Below are positions 34,815 to 43,527 of a stretch of 57,884 nt of DNA, in pieces. Source of the stretch: an uncultured Geobacteraceae bacterium. Its GTDB lineage: Bacteria > Desulfobacterota > Desulfuromonadia > Geobacterales > Pseudopelobacteraceae. Under the pieces are notes generated by a model that saw only the letters and a program-made list of their open reading frames with translations, ran no database searches and was not told the DNA's origin. The translations under genes were made by a program, and so were the position numbers. The stretch lies in the NCBI GenBank assembly GCA_903876875.1, contig CAIRBT010000155.1, forward strand, positions 1 through 57,884. Direction: 5' to 3'. Numbering within the stretch: position 1 is the first letter of the stretch; every line of letters begins with the position of its first letter.

Positions 34815-35657
34815 TCAGACTGATGAACAACCGGTACCTACAAGTCCAACAGCATCGGCACGGCACTGCTGACAACCACGAAACTGGGCTATGCTCCGTT
34901 CATTTTGCGTGCGAACCGACTCCAAATACTCGCCCGTTGGTGGGGATATGCTTGACAACTCGGCCCGTGGAATGAGAGGCATTATATTCATAACAAAAGC
35001 ACCGGCCTGACTGACCCGTTCAGCAATGAGTGGAATTTGCGAATCGTTAATTCCAGGTATGAGTACCGTATTTACCTTGATAACCAACCCCTGTTCGGCC
35101 GCACGACGCAAGCCCTCAAACTGATTATGTATGAGAATGTCAGCACCCTCTTCACCCCGATAACACTGCCCTTCGTGTATGACATGGCTATAAATCCGGG
35201 CACCGACAGCAGCATTAACCGCATTGATGGTTACCGTAAGACTATGGAGGTTTAGTTCTGCCAGGTCAGAAATTCGCTCTGGCAGGGCAAGGCCATTTGA
35301 GCTCAGGCAGAAGAGCAGGTCGGGAAATTCTTCCTTTACCAGTCGAAATGTTTCAAAAGTGCTCTCATTGGCGAGAGGTTCTCCCGGTCCGGCAATACCG
35401 ATGACTTTTATTACCGTGCTGAGTTCGTCATCTGCCATTACCTCACGAACTTTTCCAAGAGCTTGAGCGGGGGTTAAAACCAGGCTGGTAACGCCGGGAC
35501 GTGACTCATTGGCACAATCATGCTTCCGTTCGCAGTAGCCACACTTGATATTGCATCGGGGTGCAACGGCAAGATGAATCCTTCCATTCTTGTGGCGATT
35601 GCCCCCGAAGCATGGGTGTCCATAAATAACTCGGTCTTTGATGATGTGCATCGCCAT
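34815..35657 (-). CDS. nifB: NifB-like radical SAM cofactor synthase, no NifX domain
   Basis: The 280-residue protein has the NifB hallmarks: HPC at residues 14-16, RIHLAVAPRCNIKCGYC with the radical SAM cluster C35-x3-C39-x2-C42, RKHDCANESRPGV, KVIGIAGPGEPLAN, and the C-terminal GCQQCRADAVGL. NifB builds the carbide-containing [8Fe-9S-C] core used by all nitrogenases. The start at 35657 is set just past the cysteine synthase stop, with GAGGG upstream; a longer frame overlaps that gene. Its presence indicates that the NifD-like enzyme may receive a NifB-derived cofactor, unless the genome also has a true nitrogenase elsewhere. Confidence 0.9.
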   Translation of the reverse strand: MAMHIIKDRVIYGHPCFGGNRHKNGRIHLAVAPRCNIKCGYCERKHDCANESRPGVTSLVLTPAQALGKVREVMADDELSTVIKVIGIAGPGEPLANESTFETFRLVKEEFPDLLFCLSSNGLALPERISDLAELNLHSLTVTINAVNAAVGARIYSHVIHEGQCYRGEEGADILIHNQFEGLRRAAEQGLVIKVNTVLIPGINDSQIPLIAERVSQAGAFVMNIMPLIPRAELSSISPPTGEYLESVRTQNERSIAQFRGCQQCRADAVGLVGTGCSSV

Positions 35658-35661
35658 GTTA

Positions 35662-36615
35662 TTAAATGCCCTCAAATAATGCCGTTGACAGATAACGCTC
35701 TGCACCATCAGGCAGCACAACAACAATGGTTTTACCGGCAAATTCATCGAGTTTGGCAAGACGCACCGCTGCAGCTACTGCTGCACCACTTGAAATTCCG
35801 ACAAGAATTCCCTCTTCTTTGGCAAGGCGCTTGGCGTACTCTATGGCGTCGTTGCTTGAAACCTGCTCTACTCTGTCAATGACGCTCAGGTCAAGGTTGT
35901 CGGGAATGAACCCTGCGCCGATACCTTGGATTTTATGAGGTGCTGGCTTAATCTCCTGTCCTGCCAGTTTTTGGCTGATAACTGGGCTTTCTGCCGGTTC
36001 AACCGCAACCGAGATAATTGACTTACCCTTAGTATTCTTAATATAGCGTGACACTCCTGTTATCGTACCTCCAGTACCGACGCCAGCAACCAGAACATCT
36101 ATTTCTCCATCGGTATCATCCCATATTTCCGGTCCAGTGGTCTTTTCATGGATTTCCGGGTTAGCTGGATTCTTGAATTGCTGAGGAAGAAAGTATTTTT
36201 CCGGTTCTGCCGTTGCGATCTGTTCAGCCCTGTTAATGGCACCTTTCATTCCTTCCGGTCCGGGAGTGAGGATGAGGTTGGCACCGAGGGCGGCCAATAC
36301 GCGACGCCGCTCGATGCTCATGGTTTCCGGCATGGTGAGTGTCAGTTTGTATCCCCGTGCAGCGGCCACATACGCAAGTGCGATGCCGGTATTACCGGAT
36401 GTTGGTTCAATAATTTCAACTCCCGGTTTGAGTACCCCCCGTTTTTCTGCATCCCATATCAGATTGGCACCAATGCGGCACTTCACCGAATAAGCAGGAT
36501 TACGACCTTCAATTTTGGCAAGTACGGTGGCTTTGGCGCCATCGGTGATGTGGTTAAGTTTCACGAGTGGAGTGTTGCCGATGGATTGCGAGTTGTCTGA
36601 AAAAAAATTGCTCAT
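35662..36615 (-). CDS. cysK: Cysteine synthase (O-acetylserine sulfhydrylase)
   Basis: The 317-residue PLP enzyme has K45 in [10 protein letters not shown] as the Schiff-base lysine, the substrate loop [11 protein letters not shown] at residues 70-80, and the PLP phosphate loop [10 protein letters not shown]. It makes cysteine from O-acetylserine and sulfide. It is 30 bases downstream of the Rrf2 regulator at 36645. In Gram-positives CysK also binds the Rrf2 regulator CymR to sense O-acetylserine, which makes this pairing suggestive. Confidence 0.92.
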   Translation of the reverse strand: MSNFFSDNSQSIGNTPLVKLNHITDGAKATVLAKIEGRNPAYSVKCRIGANLIWDAEKRGVLKPGVEIIEPTSGNTGIALAYVAAARGYKLTLTMPETMSIERRRVLAALGANLILTPGPEGMKGAINRAEQIATAEPEKYFLPQQFKNPANPEIHEKTTGPEIWDDTDGEIDVLVAGVGTGGTITGVSRYIKNTKGKSIISVAVEPAESPVISQKLAGQEIKPAPHKIQGIGAGFIPDNLDLSVIDRVEQVSSNDAIEYAKRLAKEEGILVGISSGAAVAAAVRLAKLDEFAGKTIVVVLPDGAERYLSTALFEGI

Positions 36616-36644
36616 GGTATTCCTCCTGAAAATGTGTTGCTGAT

Positions 36645-37106
36645 TTAGATGGCGTAGTCAATTATGTTAGCCTTACGCAGGCTTTCCCTCTGTGATTTTT
36701 CAATCATATCTGCAAGGGTGGTGTTTTCTAGCACTGATTGGATTGAATTCTTCAAATCCTGCATGACCAGATGTATTCCGCAACAAGAAGAGTCATGTCC
36801 CTCTTCGCAAAGACTGTTGTTATTATCTTTCAAGCAATGGACGAGTGTGATGCCTCCATCAAGAATTCTTACAACTGAGTCAATGGTAATTTGAGATGGG
36901 TGTCGTGCTAGACTGTACCCCCCACCTTTTCCAACGCGGCTTGAAAGAACACCACCTTTCTTTAAGGTAAGCAGAATGAACTCCAAAAATTTTTTCGGAA
37001 TATTCTCCACTTCAGCTAGTCCGGCAATCAATATCGGTTGGTTATCGTTATGCTGAGCCATGTAGCTTAGTGCTTTAAGGGCGTACTTCGATTTTTTGGA
37101 AATCAT
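36645..37106 (-). CDS. Rrf2 family regulator with Cys cluster (IscR/CymR-like)
   Basis: The 153-residue regulator has the Rrf2 DNA-binding part ([51 protein letters not shown]) and cysteines C91, C100, C108 and C109 in a loop ([11 protein letters not shown]...SSCC), compatible with Fe-S binding though not with exact IscR spacing. First gene behind leader F, so it may be autoregulated and control block F or the whole regulon. Confidence 0.85.
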   Translation of the reverse strand: MISKKSKYALKALSYMAQHNDNQPILIAGLAEVENIPKKFLEFILLTLKKGGVLSSRVGKGGGYSLARHPSQITIDSVVRILDGGITLVHCLKDNNNSLCEEGHDSSCCGIHLVMQDLKNSIQSVLENTTLADMIEKSQRESLRKANIIDYAI

Positions 37107-37126
37107 AGCGTTCGGGTCTCACAATA

Positions 37127-37176
37127 CAAAAAGAGGTCAAGGAAATTTCCTTGACCTCTAGTTTTTCTAGTCAGTC
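37127..37176 (-). promoter_or_regulatory. Leader F: covarying hairpin plus terminator (minus strand)
   Basis: On the minus strand CTGAC leads to CTAG-AAAAA-CTAG (37170-37158), then a perfect 28-base palindrome (37132-37159) with arms AGAGGTCAAGGAAA and TTTCCTTGACCTCT and a T run. CTAG/CTAG is a third sequence version of the first hairpin with pairing kept. Confidence 0.78.
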
Positions 37177-37208
37177 AAAATAGTATAGTATATATAGATT
37201 GTAGATAT

Positions 37209-37236
37209 ATAGTATGTTGTTTTCTGGTTTTGTCAA
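37209..37236 (-). promoter_or_regulatory. Promoter for block F
   Basis: On the minus strand TTGACA (37236-37231), 16 bases, then TACTAT (37214-37209). ATCTATA-type repeats (37190-37210) cover the region just after the -10. Confidence 0.7.
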
Positions 37237-37320
37237 GAAAAATTTTAAAAAATGGTCGCCGTCGCTGTGTGGTGCAAGATTGATGTACCCGTGTTTCCTC
37301 TTGAGTGTCTTTTATTTCAA

Positions 37321-37370
37321 GAGCTGACCAGAAAACTGAAGGCCGTGGGAATTACTCCCTCGCCCTCTTG
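37321..37370 (+). promoter_or_regulatory. Decayed orphan leader G
   Basis: CTGACCAG-AAAA-CTGA followed by AGGCCGTGGG and CCCTCGCCC keeps the leader pattern, but the first hairpin has lost a pair (CTGA), the terminator arms no longer match fully and the T run is gone. No plus-strand gene follows; the next gene is the reverse-strand flavoenzyme. The rest of 37237-37431 shows no gene. Confidence 0.6.
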
Positions 37371-37431
37371 ATTGTCGTATATGTCAAAAAGGACGCAACA
37401 CCACACCACTGTCGGGCGGATGAGCGGATTC

Positions 37432-38493
37432 TCACCGCGTGTGTGGTAACACCGGATAATCGATATAGCCCGTAGACCCCCCGCCAAAAAACGTTGTCTG
37501 ATCCCCCGTATTCAACGGTGCTTTTGCTGCAAACCTTGCAACAAGATCGGGGTTGGCGATAAATGACTTGCCGAAGGCAACGGCGTCGGCCACGCCGTCG
37601 ATAAGTGCCTGTTCGGCTGCTTCAGCGGTAAAGTTTTCGTTAACAATGTATACGCCGCCAAACGCTTCACGGATGTAGTGCCCGATACTGTCCTCCTGGC
37701 GGGCTTCTCGGGAGCAGATAAAGGCAATCATTCGCTTCCCCAGTTCACGAGCCACGTAAGTGAAGGTGGCATGGCGGTCAGAATCTCCCATGTCGTGGCT
37801 GTCGCAACGGGGGGCAAGGTGGACGCCAACCCGGTCAGCACCCCAGACCTCGATTGCCGCGTCGGTAACTTCCAATAACAGCCGTGCTCGATTTTCCAAT
37901 GAACCACCATAGGTGTCGGTTCGTTTATTGGTGCTATCCTGAAGGAACTGGTCAAGCAGATAGCCGTTGGCACCATGGATCTCAACACCGTCAAAACCGG
38001 CAGCCTTTGCGTTGACCGCCCCTGTTCGGAAAGCGGAGATAATTTCAGCTATTTCCGCTGTCTCCACTGCTCGCGGGACCGGAAACGGGCGCTCCGGTCG
38101 GAGCAGACTGACATGGCCGTTGGCAGCGATGGCACTGGCCGATATCGGTCGTTGGCCGTCAAGCAGACTGGGGTCGGAAATTCTCCCCACATGCCAGAGC
38201 TGCATGACGATACACCCCCCTGCGTCATGGACGGCCTTAGTCACCATTTTCCACCCCTCGACCTGCTCTTTCGACCAGATGCCGGGGGTTGCCTCGTAGC
38301 CGACGCCCATCCGGTCAACCACGGTGGCTTCCGAGATAATCAGGCCGGCGGTGGCACGCTGGGAATAATAATCGGCCATCATCGGCACGGGAACTCTGGT
38401 ATCGGCAGTGGCACGGCAACGGGTCAGCGGTGCCATAATAATCCGGTTAGGAAGGTGCAGTGCTCCGATGGTAAGAGGGGTAAAAAGTGACAT
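37432..38493 (-). CDS. Old Yellow Enzyme family flavoprotein (NemA-like alkene reductase)
   Basis: The 353-residue FMN enzyme begins MSLFTPLTIGALHLPNRIIMAPLTRCRA and carries GFDGVEIHGANGYLLDQFLQDSTNKRTDTYGGSLENR near residue 170, standard for OYE proteins that reduce activated C=C bonds or nitro groups with NADPH. The start at 38493 with AAGGAG upstream is preferred to an in-frame ATG 21 codons earlier. It is divergent from the Rrf2 gene at 38641, so that regulator may control it. Confidence 0.9.
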   Translation of the reverse strand: MSLFTPLTIGALHLPNRIIMAPLTRCRATADTRVPVPMMADYYSQRATAGLIISEATVVDRMGVGYEATPGIWSKEQVEGWKMVTKAVHDAGGCIVMQLWHVGRISDPSLLDGQRPISASAIAANGHVSLLRPERPFPVPRAVETAEIAEIISAFRTGAVNAKAAGFDGVEIHGANGYLLDQFLQDSTNKRTDTYGGSLENRARLLLEVTDAAIEVWGADRVGVHLAPRCDSHDMGDSDRHATFTYVARELGKRMIAFICSREARQEDSIGHYIREAFGGVYIVNENFTAEAAEQALIDGVADAVAFGKSFIANPDLVARFAAKAPLNTGDQTTFFGGGSTGYIDYPVLPHTR

Positions 38494-38535
38494 GGGAAAG
38501 CTCCTTGAGCGTGGTATGATTACACACCTCACATA

Positions 38536-38564
38536 AATTACCTCAGATGTATCCATACCGTCAA
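38536..38564 (-). promoter_or_regulatory. Promoter of the OYE gene
   Basis: On the minus strand TTGACG (38564-38559), 17 bases, then GTAATT (38541-38536). It is 17 bases from the -35 box of the divergent Rrf2 promoter. Confidence 0.6.
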
Positions 38565-38580
38565 TCAGGTATTTTTTTTA

Positions 38581-38609
38581 TTGACATGCTGAAATAATGT
38601 AATTACTAT
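38581..38609 (+). promoter_or_regulatory. Promoter of the Rrf2-pseudo-CysK pair
   Basis: TTGACA (38581-38586), a 17-base spacer and TACTAT (38604-38609). No shared leader element follows. Confidence 0.7.
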
Positions 38610-38640
38610 TCCTATCAAATTAGTCGGGTAAGGTGGCTGT

Positions 38641-39039
38641 ATGAAGTTGACCTCTAAAAGTGAATACGCCCTTTTGGCACTTATCTATCTGGCGCGGAGT
38701 GGGGACAGCTATGTCCCTGTCCAGTTGATCGCCTCTGCCCAGGGGATTCCACCGAAATTTCTTGAACAGATATTGCTGATTCTGAAACGTGCCAAATATC
38801 TGCGCAGTCACCGGGGGCAGGCGGGTGGTTACACCCTTGCCAAGCCGGCTGAACTTATCCATCTGGCAGAAATCATCCGTCTGTTTGATGGTGCCCTGGC
38901 TCCGACCGAGTCGGTTAGTTCCTATTTTTATGAATCCACCCCCATTGAAAAGGAACAAAATTTACTGGCTGTTTTTCGTGATATCCGCAATTACGTGGCG
39001 GAGAAACTGGAAAATACCACGCTGGCCGATGTGAGTTGA
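38641..39039 (+). CDS. Rrf2 family regulator without cysteines (CymR-like)
   Basis: The 132-residue regulator has MKLTSKSEYALLALIYLARS, PPKFLEQILLILKRAKYLRSHRGQAGGYTLAKP and the dimer helix [16 protein letters not shown]. It contains no Cys, so it cannot hold an Fe-S cluster and resembles CymR, which senses through CysK. It is followed 65 bases later by a cysteine-synthase-like gene lacking the catalytic lysine. Confidence 0.85.
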   Translation: MKLTSKSEYALLALIYLARSGDSYVPVQLIASAQGIPPKFLEQILLILKRAKYLRSHRGQAGGYTLAKPAELIHLAEIIRLFDGALAPTESVSSYFYESTPIEKEQNLLAVFRDIRNYVAEKLENTTLADVS

Positions 39040-39103
39040 TTTTTTTTATTTTAAATATGACTAATTCTATAGGAATAAATTTATAGCAACGGAGAATGTA
39101 AGC

Positions 39104-39721
39104 ATGAGCCAGAGAGAAAATAGTATTTCTTGTTGTAGCAGCCAGGCTGCCCACCAAACGTTTCTCCACATCATTGAAGGTCAACCAATGTCAGGGGAAG
39201 CCACCTTTGGGGGGAGCATTTCCGACTATCTGGCCTCGTACCGGGCTGCCATGAATCTTATCAAGAGTGCGGAAGAACAGGGTACCTTAAAACCGGGTAT
39301 GGAGATTGTCGGCCCTGCCTGGGGGAGTTGCAGCATCGCCATGGCTTCGATTGCGGTGGACAGGGGGTATGAACTGACGCTGACAGCTCCCGAATCCATT
39401 GGCGTTGAACAAAAGATACTGCTCTCCAAACTCGGTGTGCATGTGGTGTTGACCCCCGCTGTCGCTGGCGAGAGGGGTGCCATTTCCCGTGCTGAAGAGC
39501 TTGCCTCGGCCGAACCGGGTCGTCGCTTTCTCCCCCACATTTACCAGATGCCGGATGGAACGCCACGCTATGGGACGCCGCGCTATGGAACTACGGCTGA
39601 CGGGGACATCCCGTCCTATCCGCACGGAACCATAACGGTGACATTGACAGAAAAAGCTGCGGATACACCCTCGTTTGGTAGATCCCACTATACCAGTCGT
39701 ATCAGGGGACGTCAGAACTGA
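39104..39721 (+). CDS. Truncated, catalytically dead cysteine-synthase paralogue
   Basis: The 205-residue protein aligns without gaps to residues 41-150 of the CysK at 35662; by hand count about half of residues 51-150 are identical. The PLP lysine K45 is Ser45, and the substrate loop TSGNTG is AWGSCS, so it cannot be a normal synthase. The PLP phosphate loop domain is absent and the last 55 residues are unrelated, with a short repeat (GTPRYGTPRYGT). The N terminus has a Cys pair (ISCC). Either a decaying duplicate or a dedicated partner of the neighbouring Rrf2 regulator. Confidence 0.75.
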   Translation: MSQRENSISCCSSQAAHQTFLHIIEGQPMSGEATFGGSISDYLASYRAAMNLIKSAEEQGTLKPGMEIVGPAWGSCSIAMASIAVDRGYELTLTAPESIGVEQKILLSKLGVHVVLTPAVAGERGAISRAEELASAEPGRRFLPHIYQMPDGTPRYGTPRYGTTADGDIPSYPHGTITVTLTEKAADTPSFGRSHYTSRIRGRQN

Positions 39722-39835
39722 GCGATTTTGAACCTTCCGGGCCACTCTTGTGTGGTAATTCTTTCACTTACCTGAGTTTGCCTTTAACATAAAGAGAACC
39801 GTGGCCAAAAAACAGTTAAGCCTTAATAAATAACC

Positions 39836-39929
39836 TTGACTAACCTATGAATCCTGTATACTTATTAGGATTGTTATTTTTTGAAATAACAATACCAAAA
39901 ATGACATCGGCACGCAAAGGCGCGTGTCC
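39836..39929 (+). promoter_or_regulatory. Promoter and structured leader of the chemoreceptor gene
   Basis: TTGACT (39836-39841) with TATACT at 39857 or TACTTA at 39859. A perfect 9-base inverted repeat TTGTTATTT/AAATAACAA follows at 39871-39892, and GGCACGC...GCGTG..CC can fold at 39909-39929. The untranslated leader is long (about 190 bases). I could not match it to a known riboswitch. The stretch 39722-39835 holds no gene. Confidence 0.45.
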
Positions 39930-40055
39930 GGTAGTTTGTTGCTTTTTAAGTTGTTTCGGCATCCGTCACCGGAAAGAGCTGTAGGGGGCGAGGCTGAAAG
40001 CTGGTTCGTTGGGTAACACACAGATGAAGACTACAAGCATTCTCAAGGGGGAGAT

Positions 40056-41675
40056 ATGTTACACAACCTGAAAGTTGGCACGAAACTCTATACACTTATT
40101 ATTTTTCTGTCATGTTTATCCATCGTGATTGGTGCCCTGGGGTTGCACAGCAGCAAGCTTTCTAATGATGGGTTAGATACCGTGTATAAAGACCGGGTCG
40201 TTCCGCTGAAAGATTTGAAAGTTATCGCTGACATGTATGCGGTCAATATTGTGGATACGTCCCACAAGGTGCGAAACGGTAACTTGAAGTGGGATGAAGG
40301 CAAAAAGAATGTTGATGAAGCGGTAAAGACTATTAGCGAACGATGGAAAGCCTACCTTGCAACAACTCTTGTGGCAGAAGAGACAAAGCTGGTTGAAGAG
40401 ATAAAACCATTAATGAAGTCAGCCGATTCCGCTGTCGCTAATCTCTCCGAAATTTTCAAAAGACAAGATCTTGAAGCGTTAACAAAATTTACCATTACCG
40501 AACTCTATCCGGTTATCGATCCTGTGTCAGGTAAGTTTAGTGATCTGGTTGATGTGCAACTCAAGGTTGCCAAGGAAGAGTATGACAAGAGCGAACGAGC
40601 TTATAAGCAGAGTATAATAATATCAGTTGCGGCGATAGTATTTGGAGTGTTGTTTGCCGCTTTTTCCGGGTTTTTGATTGTTCGTTCAATTACCACACCC
40701 CTTGCCTCCGGGGTACGGATTGCCAACAGGTTGGCACAGGGCGATCTTGCCGTGGAGGTGATCGTTACCGGTACCGATGAGCCTGGTCAACTGTTGGCCG
40801 CCTTGAAAACCATGGCCGAAAATATTCGTACTACCATTGCTCTCATATCCAGTACCTCAACTCAAGTGGCAGCTGCTTCATGCCAACTGCACTCCACCGC
40901 TGAACAAATTGCCACGGGGACTGAAGAAGTCGCAGCACAGTCGGCAGCCGTTGCTACTGCCGGCGAAGAGATGGCTGCCACCTCAAGGGATATTGCCCGC
41001 AACTGTCAGTTTGCTGCCGATGGGGCCAGGTTAGCTTCTAACTCCGCAAGCAATGGTGCCCAGATAGTTGAAAAAACGGTCAGCGTAATGGGACAGATCT
41101 CGACAAAAGTGCAGGAATCGGCCAGAACGGTAGAAAGTTTGGTTGAACGGTCTGATCAGATTGGTGCGATTATCAGTACCATCGAAGACATTGCCGACCA
41201 GACGAACCTGCTTGCCCTGAATGCTGCAATTGAGGCGGCCCGTGCCGGTGAGCAGGGGCGCGGTTTTGCTGTTGTTGCCGATGAAGTTCGGGCGTTGGCC
41301 GAACGTACTACCCGTGCTACAAAAGAGATTGGTGAAATGATCAAGGCGATCCAGCGGGAAACCAAAGGTGCCGTTGAGGCGATGGATCTCGGTGTTCAAC
41401 AGGTGAACGTGGGCACCTGTGAAGCTTCAAAATCAGGTGTTGCACTGCGCGACATTTTGGTACAGATAAACGATGTTGCGATGCAGGTTAATCAAATTGC
41501 TTCAGCTGCTGAAGAGTTGACTGCAACAACCAGCGAAATTTCCAGCAATATGCATCAAGTAACCGAAGTGGTTCAAACCAGTTCTCAAGGAGCGCAAGAA
41601 ACCGCAACCGCTTCTGCACAGCTCAATGGCAATGCTGAAGAACTCCATCGGATGGTTCGGCAGTTTAAGTTATAA
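40056..41675 (+). CDS. Methyl-accepting chemotaxis protein
   Basis: The 539-residue receptor has an N-terminal membrane segment (residues 12-32), a four-helix-bundle sensor (35-185), a second membrane segment (188-212), HAMP, and the signalling hairpin [38 protein letters not shown] near 380. It binds a ligand outside and signals to CheA. The ligand is unknown. It has no CheB/CheR-tethering pentapeptide at its end. Confidence 0.9.
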   Translation: MLHNLKVGTKLYTLIIFLSCLSIVIGALGLHSSKLSNDGLDTVYKDRVVPLKDLKVIADMYAVNIVDTSHKVRNGNLKWDEGKKNVDEAVKTISERWKAYLATTLVAEETKLVEEIKPLMKSADSAVANLSEIFKRQDLEALTKFTITELYPVIDPVSGKFSDLVDVQLKVAKEEYDKSERAYKQSIIISVAAIVFGVLFAAFSGFLIVRSITTPLASGVRIANRLAQGDLAVEVIVTGTDEPGQLLAALKTMAENIRTTIALISSTSTQVAAASCQLHSTAEQIATGTEEVAAQSAAVATAGEEMAATSRDIARNCQFAADGARLASNSASNGAQIVEKTVSVMGQISTKVQESARTVESLVERSDQIGAIISTIEDIADQTNLLALNAAIEAARAGEQGRGFAVVADEVRALAERTTRATKEIGEMIKAIQRETKGAVEAMDLGVQQVNVGTCEASKSGVALRDILVQINDVAMQVNQIASAAEELTATTSEISSNMHQVTEVVQTSSQGAQETATASAQLNGNAEELHRMVRQFKL

Positions 41676-41705
41676 TTCACCGGGAACAACAATGGCTACC
41701 TTTTG

Positions 41706-42869
41706 ATGATTCTGTCAGATGAACAAAAACCAATGTATCGCTTTCTTGCCGTGATGACTGCAGCATCAATGATCGGTTTGCAGGGGTATTCAATTTTATT
41801 TAATAATTATGCGGTTGAGGTCGTTGGTATCGACGGCAACGGCATTGGCATTATCCAGTCGGTTCGGGAGATACCCGGATTACTCTCCGTTCTGGCACTG
41901 GTTCTGCTCCTGTTTGTGAAGGAACATCGTTTGTCGGCTCTTTCAATAGTGGTTCTTGGTATCGGTACTGCGGTTACCGGTTTTTTTCCTACCAGTTACG
42001 GCCTGGCTCTCACAACACTGCTCATGAGCTTCGGGTTCCACTATTTTGAAACAACCAACCAGTCATTGACGCTTCAGTATTTTGCCTCCGGCATATCACC
42101 GCTGGTACTTGGTCGGCTCAGGAGCATTGCCGCCGTATCAAGTATCGCCTCGGGTGTTCTCATCTGGTTACTGGGAATGAAGCTGGACTATCGGGCAATA
42201 TTTCTTATTATTGGCTCGTTGGTAGCCATTGTCGGATTATGGGCTCTGATGCAGGATCCAACCCATAAAGACCTGCCGATCCAACGGCAGAAAATGTTTC
42301 TGCGAAAAAAGTATGCACTGTTTTATTTTCTTACCTTTATGTCCGGAGCACGGCGACAAATATTTGTCGTATTTTCCATATTCCTGCTGGTGAAGTTGTT
42401 TCATTTTTCAGTACGGGAAATGACGGTGTTGTTTATCATCAACAACTGTGTCGCCTATGTGATGAATCCGCTTATCGGGAGGGCCATTGTCACCTTTGGT
42501 GAACGAAAAATCTGCTCAATCGAGTATATCGGAGTCATCGTCATTTTTCTGACGTACGCTTGTACCTCGTCCAAACTTCTCGTCTCTTGTATGTATATAA
42601 CAGATGCACTTCTCTTTAATTTTTCAGTTGCCATCCGGACGTACTTTCAGAAAATCGGTGATCCCAAGGACACGGCGTCATCAATGGCGGTAGGTGTTAC
42701 CATTAACCATATCGCAGCGGTGTTCCTGCCGGCTTTGGGGGGGTATCTCTGGATGATAGATTTTCGCATTCCGTTTTACGTGGGGGCACTGTTGGGATGT
42801 GTCTCACTTGTCGCCGCCCAGTTTATCCGGATCCCTTCCCCCGTGTCGGAGGAAACTTCCGGGTGCTGA
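41706..42869 (+). CDS. Major facilitator superfamily transporter
   Basis: The 387-residue membrane protein has about 12 hydrophobic segments, and KDLPIQRQKMFLRKKYALFYF marks the central cytoplasmic loop. The N-terminal half contains GIGIIQSVREIPGLLSVLALVLLLF. No substrate-specific motif is recognised. ATG 41706 is used instead of the TTG three bases earlier. It is 30 bases after the chemoreceptor and may be cotranscribed. Confidence 0.8.
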   Translation: MILSDEQKPMYRFLAVMTAASMIGLQGYSILFNNYAVEVVGIDGNGIGIIQSVREIPGLLSVLALVLLLFVKEHRLSALSIVVLGIGTAVTGFFPTSYGLALTTLLMSFGFHYFETTNQSLTLQYFASGISPLVLGRLRSIAAVSSIASGVLIWLLGMKLDYRAIFLIIGSLVAIVGLWALMQDPTHKDLPIQRQKMFLRKKYALFYFLTFMSGARRQIFVVFSIFLLVKLFHFSVREMTVLFIINNCVAYVMNPLIGRAIVTFGERKICSIEYIGVIVIFLTYACTSSKLLVSCMYITDALLFNFSVAIRTYFQKIGDPKDTASSMAVGVTINHIAAVFLPALGGYLWMIDFRIPFYVGALLGCVSLVAAQFIRIPSPVSEETSGC

Positions 42870-43291
42870 AGCTCTTGGGTTAAAATGGTCATGTCCTGGG
42901 CAGTCAATTACCGCACGGACAGTTGTTATGCGGGTGTGGTCTAACCGTCGATGTCCCTTCGTTTTACCGCTATTTCCCGCAACCCCAACCTCTGCCATAC
43001 CCGCGACACCATGATTTGCTGGTTCGCCGACTACGTTTAAAAAACAGCAGTACCAGCATAGATTCTCCCCTCAGAACCAGTGTTGTCCGGCTAGAAAACG
43101 GTGCCACTTGCAAAAAACTAACCTGATAACACTGCATCAGAACAGCCCATGGGGTCGGATACCGCGTTTCTGCACCGATAACGATCGTATGTTACACGTA
43201 CGCTTCGACCAGAGCTGTCCCCTCAAAATCCGTCATCACTGATCATATTTCAGATGGAAAAATACGACATAAAATATTTGCATTAAATTTG
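42870..43291. other. Intergenic stretch without recognised gene
   Basis: There is no convincing gene here. Short frames have no ribosome binding site or known domain. Base composition shifts to AT-rich from about 43250, where the adhesin promoter region begins. Confidence 0.5.
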
Positions 43292-43319
43292 TTGATATTA
43301 ATTATTATTGTGATATTAT
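43292..43319 (+). promoter_or_regulatory. Promoter of the two-partner secretion operon
   Basis: TTGATA (43292-43297), 16 bases, then TATTAT (43314-43319), about 27 bases before the riboswitch. Confidence 0.6.
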
Positions 43320-43345
43320 TGTATGTTGCAATTGTAGTTCTAATG

Positions 43346-43415
43346 AAAAGAGCAAACTTAGGGTGACCTAAGGACGCAAAGCTACGAGTCCATTTTACGG
43401 ATAGTCGGGTTGCCA
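43346..43415 (+). promoter_or_regulatory. c-di-GMP-I (GEMM-I) riboswitch aptamer
   Basis: The order is diagnostic: AGCAAAC, a hairpin CTTAGG-GTGA-CCTAAG with a GNRA tetraloop, GACGCAAAGCTACGAGTCC, then GGATAGTCGGGTTGCC. The tetraloop and the ACGCAAAGC receptor are the conserved c-di-GMP pocket elements. A terminator follows, so the ligand should control readthrough into the adhesin secretion operon. The sub-type for c-di-GMP rather than 3',3'-cGAMP depends on one pocket base and was not assigned with certainty. Confidence 0.9.
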
Positions 43416-43426
43416 GAGAATTTACT

Positions 43427-43464
43427 ACGGCTCCTCTTACTGTTTTGTAAGAGGGGCCGTTTGT
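43427..43464 (+). terminator. Expression-platform terminator of the riboswitch
   Basis: ACGGCTCCTCTTAC pairs with GTAAGAGGGGCCGT (one G-T pair) around TGTTTT, followed by a short T-rich tail. It lies directly after the aptamer and about 65 bases before tpsB. Confidence 0.78.
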
Positions 43465-43527
43465 ATGTATGGGCTTTGAAGTGGGTGCTATCTGCCCAGA
43501 AGAGATGCGTTTTACCAGGAGAAGTCA

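Noticed and set aside
39893-39990. Second GEMM riboswitch before the chemoreceptor, suggested by ACGCAAAGG
   Set aside because: The paired GGATAG...GGGTTGCC part and the GNRA hairpin are missing, so the match is limited to a few bases.
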